From assembly GCA_947179485.1 (NCBI GenBank), contig OX359249.1, forward strand, positions 1,426,001 to 1,490,000: 64,000 nucleotides of DNA, given 5' to 3'. The stretch's first letter is position 1. Each line of letters begins with the position of its first letter. Shown here one piece after another: positions 57,213-64,000 of the stretch. The position numbers were made by a program, and so were the translations under genes. Source of the DNA: Allacma fusca. Lineage: Eukaryota > Arthropoda > Collembola > Symphypleona > Sminthuridae. The notes beneath the pieces are model-generated. The model was not told the origin of the DNA. It was given only the letters and a program-made list of their open reading frames with translations, and searched no databases.

Positions 57213-58231
57213 CTAATTGTAAAATTCACTATTATTCAGAATTAAATTTAAAGCATGCATTTTCCCGTGTTTACTTAGAATAATCAATCTTTGGTGTTTT
57301 CGAAGATTCCTGCCAGACTTAACCGTACTTTTGTCATTCTCCACTGGTTGCACTCTATCCGTAAGTGAAGGAGTTTGCAAGAGACTTTCATTAGGTACAT
57401 CAATACGCTTTTCCTGCCTAGATTTCCAAACATTGGACCTATCATCAGATTTATCCTGAAGGTATGGTCGGAAATCATAAACATGATGAGTACCATAAGG
57501 TTCACCAGTGGGCTCATGAACTAATTTAAAAGTTAAACCTGTGACAACCTCTTCTACTAAACTGAATGGACCAAACCATTTTTTACTGAGCTTTTTAATT
57601 TTCTCTTCCGCATTTGACAATATATGAGTTCTTAGTAAAACTTTGTCTCCTACTTTGAACTTACATGGCTTTCGTTTTTATCGTAACGCTGTTTTTGGGA
57701 GAGATAGGAGTTATGCATATTTTTTAATACCCAATCACGCTAATTCTGCAGGCAGCCACTGAGCTACGTCTGACGCTTGCAGAGACTTTCTTTCTCTTGG
57801 TTGCAACGATCTGTCTATGGGCAATTGAATGTGTCTACCCAACATCAGAACATCTGAACTACAACCTAAGGAATCCCTAATCATTGTTCGAACGGTCAAA
57901 GCGAATTTTTGTAAGTGTCTATCCCAGTCTGATTGCCTTTTGCCACAGAAAGCTGTGATCATGGTCTTAAGATCTTTGTTACTGCGCTCAACTTGATTTG
58001 ACTGAGGGTGATAATATGCTACTTTCCTATGAGAAACACCCCAACGGTCGCATAATTTAGCAAATACTTTCCCTTCAAAATAAGTAGCATGATCTGTAAT
58101 AATCTTTGAGGGGAAACCAAACCTGCAAAAAACCTGGTCTTCTAATAATTCAATTATAGTAGGTGCATTGCAATTCCTAATAGGAAAAATCTCTAACCAT
58201 TTTGTAAATTCGTCCTGGACGACAAGGATAT
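57213..58231 (-). pseudogene. Gypsy integrase core and C-terminal part
   Basis: Reads VVQDEFTKWLEIFP (first Asp), ITDHATYF (second Asp, where SD-x-G is usual), and HPQSNQVERSNKDLK (Glu). After a frame break near 57700 follows the C-terminal KKWFGPFSLVEEVV, the GPY/F-type module, and a proline/arginine-containing tail. The core is cut from its N-terminal part by the MITE at 58232-58564. Confidence 0.85.
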
Positions 58232-58564
58232 CGTCGCTGAAGAGGCAAAATGGAATACATGCATTTTGGATTAAAATCAAAATGGTCTACATGCAGTTTT
58301 ACTAAATGCAAAATGGAATAGATGCATCAAGTTTTAAAAGCAAAATGGAATAAGTGCAATTTCGTCTAAAAGCAAAATGGTCTACATACATTATGAAAGT
58401 ATACACGCATGTAGACCATTTTGCTTTTAGTGAAAACTGCATGTAGTTCATTTTGCTTTCAGGAAAGCTTGCAACTATTCCGTTTTGCCTTTAAGGAAAA
58501 AGGCATGTAGACCATTTTGCTTCTATTCGAAATTGCACTTAGTCCATTTTGCCTCTTCAGCGAC
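58232..58564. mobile_element. MITE inserted in the Gypsy integrase gene
   Basis: Inverted ends GTCGCTGAAGAGGCAAAATGGA are flanked by GATAT (58227-58231 and 58565-58569). Removing the element and one copy restores the integrase frame at the first catalytic region, so the duplication is about five bases. The interior alternates GCAAAATGGAATA.ATGCA and CATGTAGACCATTTTGC words. No family assigned. Confidence 0.8.
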
Positions 58565-59870
58565 GATATACTCACACTGTCTTTTGGTCCTCGGAAGCTT
58601 ACCCTGAATATCTATAAAAATAGAATCCTGAGCCTCAGCAATATTTAGTTTATGTCCCATCAGACCTTGTGGGGTCTGGTTTGAGCACTTAATTACTTGA
58701 CATACTTCACAGGTCTCGACGAAGTATTTTATATCGGCTGTCATGCCCTTCCACCAAAATCGTTTCATTACCATGTTTCTAGTCTTCTTGAATCCTAAAT
58801 GCGCGCTTTCTGGGACATCATGGAACGATGAAATAATTTCGGACTGCATCCGTTTTGGAACAACTGGAACCAACATGGACATCTGAACCAGATTTTCCAT
58901 ATTTTTGCTGGCAATCGCAGAGCGTTTATTTCTCCTCATTGAACAGTCACGGACCGTCAATGTGTTGATAGACTTTAATTCTTCAACTTGTTTTAACTTT
59001 GTGGCAGTTAATATTTTATGAATTTCTGCCGATTCTAAGCGCTTGTCACGCTTAAGTGTTTCCCGAAACATTGTACACATTGAGAAGTGCTCTTCACACT
59101 TCGTAAGTGTAGAGCAGTACAGAGCTGCTTTAACTTTATTTTTACAGTACAGAGCTGTGTTAAGGGTATGCCCTTCGCATGTTCTCCCTGCAGATTTGTT
59201 TACAGAGTATTCCTTTCGCTGTTTTATAATTGCATTCTCAAGTCTTTGCAATCTTTCTTGTAACAAATTCATTGATTGACTAATGTTACAAAGTAATTCA
59301 TCGCTTCTAGATGCATCAAATAGTTCCTGTCGATCTTTCCGTTGATGCTTCCTAACGTCAAACATATTATATTTCGGAACTCTCCGACAAAGTAATCCTT
59401 CTTCCAACTGAAATACGTTACTTGGATCACTACTGGCAGTTTCTAAAGATTTTATGATGTTTGCTAACTCTCCATCTTCAAGCTGAGCTTCCTTTAGTCT
59501 CTCTTGAGTCACATCAGAAAATAAATAATTAATGTAAGGAATATGTTCACCTTCGGCGATATCATCCAAGATTTGATCAGGCTCTGATGAATCCTTTGGT
59601 GCCCTACTCAATGCATCCGCTAAAATATTATCCTTTCCTTTAATGTGAATAAGAACATAACTGTACTCTTCAAGTTCTATGCTCCAGCGTTCTACTTTAG
59701 CTTTTTTACTTGGATTTCGTTTCATCCATGTAACTGCCATATTATCCGTTTGAACTATAATATGATGACGTACTATCAAAACATGGAATTTTCTTAATGC
59801 CCAGACTATAGCAAAACATTCTTTCTCGTACACTACTAATTTTCAGCGTGACCCTAACCATTAAATCTGT
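58565..59870 (-). pseudogene. Gypsy RNase H and integrase zinc domain
   Basis: Opens with VYEKECFAIVWALRKFHVLI and QTDNMAVTWM, then HIKGKDNILADALSRAP, the typical Ty3/Gypsy RNase H and its end. A long linker follows, then integrase FHDVPESAH (H-x7-H) and CEVC. The frame ends at the MITE. RT, protease and normal gag upstream are missing: only about 290 bp separate this frame from the PBS. Confidence 0.85.
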
Positions 59871-60167
59871 TCACACTAATCTTAAAATAGTATATGTACT
59901 TCAACGCTACTTGAGTTATAATACTTATTTCCGAAATTTCATCACCCTGACATAATTTACGCACAGAAATAATTGAGTAGCTCGGGATCACCAAAGCCAC
60001 AAAAAAAATGCAAGCTACAGATCACTGTGGCTGCTTTCTTAATTTTACTTACAGTGAAAAAATAAGTACACTCGCGGACTTCGGAAAAATTCCTAAAACG
60101 GGCCGGCAGATTGTTTTTTTTTGCCAATACCCTCCAAAAAATTCCAAGTTCCGAAATAAAGTCCGTA

Positions 60168-60180
60168 GTCACGGTCGCCA
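60168..60180 (-). promoter_or_regulatory. Gypsy primer-binding site
   Basis: TGGCGACCGTGAC on the minus strand, three bases after the LTR end, matches the PBS known from mdg1/412-type Gypsy elements, complementary to the 3' end of tRNA-Arg. Confidence 0.8.
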
Positions 60181-60183
60181 CTT

Positions 60184-60691
60184 TGTGAGAGATCAGGGGT
60201 AAGCTTAGTATCTATATGACCGTGCCGTAGCTATAATGCAGAAAATTAAACATAATAATTAGCTTCACAAATCCATATGCCAACCTCACTCTCACAATAA
60301 TAATTATTAAGTACGCTTATGCCCGAACGCTTGTAAGCATCAAAAATAGTAAACAAATAGGAGAATAAAATAATAATGTGAACCAGTCAAAAGGTATGCC
60401 AATAACAATGGACTGAGTGACTCTCTGTGTTGGCTATTTATTAGTAACGACTTGATAATTTAACTTGAAGTTCCAAAATAATAAAAGGAAACAAAAGCAG
60501 AGAACTACTGCTACGAGACTACTGCAAACTGATCGGTTGCTCCAGAGTCACTGAGGCAACGTCTCTCACTGCACTCCACTTAAGTCCTCCGGCGTGCTCC
60601 TTGCTGTTGGTGGCTTGTTGAGACGGCAGTTTGACGAGCGTGGTTCATAAGATCAGGTTTTAGCTTCGCCATGAACCTTACCTCTGTCACA
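60184..60691 (-). repeat. Gypsy 5' LTR (508 bp)
   Basis: Minus strand starts TGTGACAGAGG and ends CTCTCACA. The first 53 bp match the truncated 3' LTR at 55326-55378. Confidence 0.8.
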
Positions 60692-60773
60692 AAGTTTTTA
60701 AAACTTAGCCATTAGTATTAATTATTAGTTTCATCCCGTTTTGTCCACGTATTAACTTCCCACTCTTTTTCCA

Positions 60774-60898
60774 GGAGCTGGTGAAAGATGTTTTTGAATT
60801 GGTTCAAAGATCCAAGAAAAATGAATTTTTAACACTTCTGTTTAAACAGGGAATGACATCTAATGAATATCAAGTCAAAAAAACTCTGTATAAATAAA
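60774..60898 (+). other. Possible last coding exon of an unknown gene
   Basis: A good acceptor (CTTTTTCCAG, ending 60773) precedes a frame reading ELVKDVFELVQRSKKNEFL and TLLFKQGMTSNEYQVKKTLYK, stopping at TAA 60896-60898. It looks like a helical C-terminus. No upstream exon can be tied to it because the Gypsy element intervenes. Confidence 0.3.
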
Positions 60899-61551
60899 AC
60901 AACCGTAATTGCAATTACTTCACAACTACTTGATGCACACTGGCTAATTTCTCATCCATGTAGCAAACAGTACTTCCATAAAACAACATATAACAACAAT
61001 CAATTACTACAAAGTACACAGAAGTAACTACTTGTGAATGGACGTGTTCAATTTCCAACTTTCGGTCAATCCATTATTATCAGCTCTCGTCATTTTGTTC
61101 ACATTATAACTTTGGAAGAAAAGATCATTTGGAAATGTCCCGATGGCTTCAAAATAAAATGCACTTCAACATTACTGTTGTGCATGTGTCCTTTTTGCCA
61201 TAACTTAGGAGACGAGTGTAATCATAATTATTCCTCAAACAACGAAATAGTTTACAACCATGAGATTTACCACACAACTGATTATTAACCCTGAACCTAT
61301 ATGAACTGTCTGACACTCTAGTTCCTTGGTCATTTGAAATTCGAGTGATCTCGGCAGATCACCTTTTATCCTCGGAAATAGCCAAATTGGCCGCTCCGAG
61401 TCCTTAAGTGTCCTCACCACACATTTTAGGTCTGATCATAACGAAAGGTGGATAAGGCCATTAATAACAAGTGTGCTAATTTTCAGAAACCTGCAATAAT
61501 CCTACGCCAAGGATAGGCATGCAAGGTACACTTTCACAAATCTGTAGTCAC
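60899..61551. other. no recognised feature
   Basis: AT-rich. An 84-codon frame at 61034-61288 with several cysteines (WKCPDGFKIKC, MCPFC) was seen but not supported as a gene. Confidence 0.4.
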
Positions 61552-63355
61552 TAGGGATGCCAAATACGATAATGCCGAGACGATATTCTCGGAAATATCG
61601 CCATTTTACCACCGATAAAACTTGCGATAAAAATCGCCAAATGTGTCGAGAATATCGGTGTCTCGCAAATATCAATTTCCATACTTTGGCCTGTTTTTAA
61701 TGTGCTTCGATAGCGCGGTTAAATGATAATAATACAAAGGGATTCATCTAAATGACATACAAGCATTATTGACTTAAAAAGTGCTGCTGTACAATCTCCT
61801 TCACTAGAAACATTTCATGTAAGGAAAGGACAACTGCACACATGTATTACCGCCGTCAACAATAATTGTGCGTGCAGTCCCCATTTCATTTCTATTCGAC
61901 GCAGTTCCGGTTTAAAAATGTATTTTATTGAAACAACAATCGTTTATAATAATTAGTGAAAATGAGCGGAATCAATGGAGGGGGTAAAACACACAGAATT
62001 AAAAAACTAGATAGAGATCTTTCATGAACAAAGTTTATAACTCGAAGGATTACGGTAAAATATCGTGGAAAATATGGAAACAGAGCTCAGGTTTGGGAAT
62101 ATTTTCTGCTGAAACAGATCCAGTACTTATGCCAACTACGGAAAATAACACTTTCGATATGAAATTCTAACTCAAAGCAGTGCGTAGTGTCTTCGGTGAA
62201 GAGCATTAGAATTCGGTTGTTCAAGAGTTGCACGTGTCAGAAGTAGTGCTGTCCATGGGAACAGGAGACACCCAGGTTTTTGGGAACAGGAACAGGAATG
62301 GGTGCGTACGGGAACACACATTTTGTTCGAAAAACACTTTGGGAACGTTTAGGAACATAAAAATTGTTCCCAAAATATGGGAACAAAAGCGGCTTTGGGA
62401 ACAGGAACAAAACGTGTACCTACCTGGTATTCACATGAAGTTTTAAATATAAAAATATCTCACAAATAAAATATTATTTTAAAAATACGTCGCAACATAT
62501 AAATAAGTCACTCTTTCACACGTTATTATTTTACAAAAATATTAATTATTTAATACGGGGCAAAAATGGAACTCTCTGTAACTTGACAAAATTGCAGCTC
62601 AGAAAACTCCAGCGTGCTTTTATCCTTGTTAGTTCAGCAAAAGTATATTGAAAGTGCTACTTGTCCTAGCTAATTTCAGTTACTACTGTACTTTGCGCTG
62701 CGATGATTAATTTAATGACTGTTAATGAATTCTCATTTAAATTCCAGTAGCTAAATGTATTGGAGATGGTCTGCTGTCATTTATTTTTAATAAAGTCGAT
62801 TTGATATTTGGTTTTTTAAATCGATGCATAAATGGAGTTCCCTGGGGCATAAATGTGTAGGTTGTACTTTTCTGCTAGTCTTTAAGTACTTTTGGGAACA
62901 GGAACAGGTCCACGAACTTTGACTTGGTACCCACTTTTATGGGAACAGGAACAGGACCATTGCTTTAGTTCCTGAAAAAATGGGTACAGGTACAGGAACA
63001 GTTATGGGTACCAAATTTCCGTTCCCATGGACAGCACTAGTCAGAAGATGCTGACTAGGATGACAACGCTAGTTTCGTCACCGCACAATTTGACTTAGAG
63101 GATTGCTCGGGTCTGTTCTTTGACGCAGAGGATTAATTTGTTACGTTATATGAAAATAACGTTTCATAAGCTTGATTAAATTTATAAATTTAATTGAATC
63201 ACTTTGAAATTATTACGTTATAAATTTCCCCAGCATATCTAATTTCAATGAAGACAGGGTCCGATATATCGCCGATAGGCGATATATCGTAAAATGTGAT
63301 TTGCCCGAGAACGATAATTGCGATATGAGATGAATGGCGATAACTGGCATCCCTA
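61552..63355. mobile_element. hAT-like element, CGATATATCG-word family, with nested insertion
   Basis: An exact 8-bp duplication GTAGTCAC (61544-61551 and 63356-63363) flanks inverted ends TAGGGATGCCA / TGGCATCCCTA. GGCGATATATCG and TATCGCC words fill the termini. The same family left a fragment at 12633. A second hAT-like element (62244-63039) is inserted in the right half. Confidence 0.9.
62244..63039. mobile_element. hAT-like non-autonomous element, GGGAACAGGAACAGG-word family
   Basis: An exact 8-bp duplication GTCAGAAG (62236-62243 and 63040-63047) flanks inverted ends TAGTGCTGTCCATGGGAAC and complement. The termini carry GGGAACAGGAACAGG words. Nested in 61552-63355. Confidence 0.9.
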
Positions 63356-63363
63356 GTAGTCAC

Positions 63364-64000
63364 CATCTATACTACCTACAAAAAATCCTTAAAACCATTA
63401 TTGCAAGTAATTAAATTTCTTATATTTATTTGTTACATTACAAAAAGTTACGTAATATGTGGAAAACAAATTGTTGAAGCATTATTTATAAGTTCCCACT
63501 ATAATAAATTAGCTCCACAGGATTAACATTAATAGTGATAAAATGTTCCTACGCAGCCCAAAAAGTTCCCCATATACCTGCACAATTTCCACCAACGTTC
63601 GAAAATAAATGCCCAACATTTCAGCCACGCGCAGTTGCAAGTGGCGGTTCATCCAGTAGTAAACGCCCAATAAAATAAGGTAATTTCCAGTGTCAGTCAT
63701 TCCTTAACATCATTAGATTATGCTTTTATAATGATTTAGTATAATATACCTATAAAATTAGTAACAACATAAAATTAAACTTGGTTGATTTGCACATTTT
63801 GACGCTTTCAGTGTTTCATATAACATGCAAACCAAATATGAAAGTAGCAGTGTGACTATAAAAATACCTCAGCATGCGGTGACTGAGATTCGTCAGCAAA
63901 TGTTGAACCAACTTTCACAAAAATGTCGCCAAGGTGCTGAATATTAGAACTTTAAAATTATGGTCCTCATTTGATTGTGTCATTGTGTTCTTATTTTACA
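63364..64000 (-). other. Possible exon(s) of an unknown gene at the window edge
   Basis: At 63700-63580 the minus strand reads MTDTGNYLILLGVYYWMNRHLQL and RVAEMLGIYFRTLVEIVQ followed by a GT (GTATAT). It could be an exon with helical content, but the acceptor, neighbours and family are unknown. The rest of the edge shows nothing. Confidence 0.25.

Larger units (their letters stand above)
55326..60691 (-). mobile_element. Defective Ty3/Gypsy retrotransposon
   Basis: Minus-strand order is 5' LTR (60691-60184), PBS (60180-60168), deleted gag/protease/RT, RNase H and integrase (59870-57213, with a MITE inside), a CCHC-containing ORF (56993-55380), a G-rich polypurine tract, and the first 53 bp of the 3' LTR (55378-55326). 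Truncation of the 3' LTR lies close to the pogo-like MITE at 54415-55305. Confidence 0.85.

Noticed and set aside
61034-61288. Cysteine-containing 84-codon frame as a small gene
   Set aside because: No signal peptide, splice sites or recognisable motif; one chance frame in AT-rich DNA.

Overview
This is an animal genomic window with spliced genes, an AT-rich background and very dense transposable elements. The genes are arthropod-like: a Neurexin-IV/Caspr-type pseudogene, a NIT2 omega-amidase, and Copia, Gypsy, Penelope and LINE elements. A springtail or related arthropod would fit, but the sequence alone does not fix the taxon. A 200-base N block (6446-6645) marks an assembly gap. NIT2 reads through four exons without errors, so the many breaks elsewhere are more likely decay than bad assembly.

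Layout. 0-6.4 kb: hAT-like non-autonomous elements and a CGACATGTCGG repeat array. 6.7-7.9 kb: a three-exon gene for a small secreted protein with TATA box and polyA signal. 8-11 kb: more hAT-like elements. 13.4 kb: a foldback MITE. 14.7-22.1 kb: exons of a Neurexin-IV/Caspr-like gene carrying a nonsense codon, frameshifts, an exonic LINE insertion and a PIF/Harbinger-like insertion that itself holds a hAT-like element and a MITE; an antisense SAM/zinc-finger-like gene lies between its exons. 22-32.6 kb: nested hAT-like and pogo-like elements. 32.7-47.2 kb: a Penelope-like element split by a LINE, which is split by a 7.2-kb Copia retrotransposon carrying an envelope-like glycoprotein region; a second Penelope-like piece sits in one arm. 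47.4-49.2 kb: NIT2. 49.7-51.2 kb: a repeat block. 51.9-52.9 kb: an unrecognised multi-exon gene. 53.7-54.4 kb: a broken hAT transposase. 54.4-55.3 kb: a pogo-like MITE. 55.3-60.7 kb: a defective Ty3/Gypsy element with a CCHC-type ORF after integrase. 61.5-63.4 kb: a hAT-like element nested inside another.

Two observations stand out. First, the Copia element reads from RNase H in frame into a region with the full layout of a class-I-like fusion glycoprotein: signal peptide, basic cleavage site, hydrophobic segment, coiled coil, many sequons, C-terminal membrane anchor and tail. Second, at least ten elements have exact 8-bp target duplications and hAT-like ends, yet each fills its termini with a different short, often palindromic word (for example GGTTTAAACC, TTCGAATTC, GGCGATATATCG). 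They look like separate families sharing one architecture, each with its own candidate transposase-binding site.
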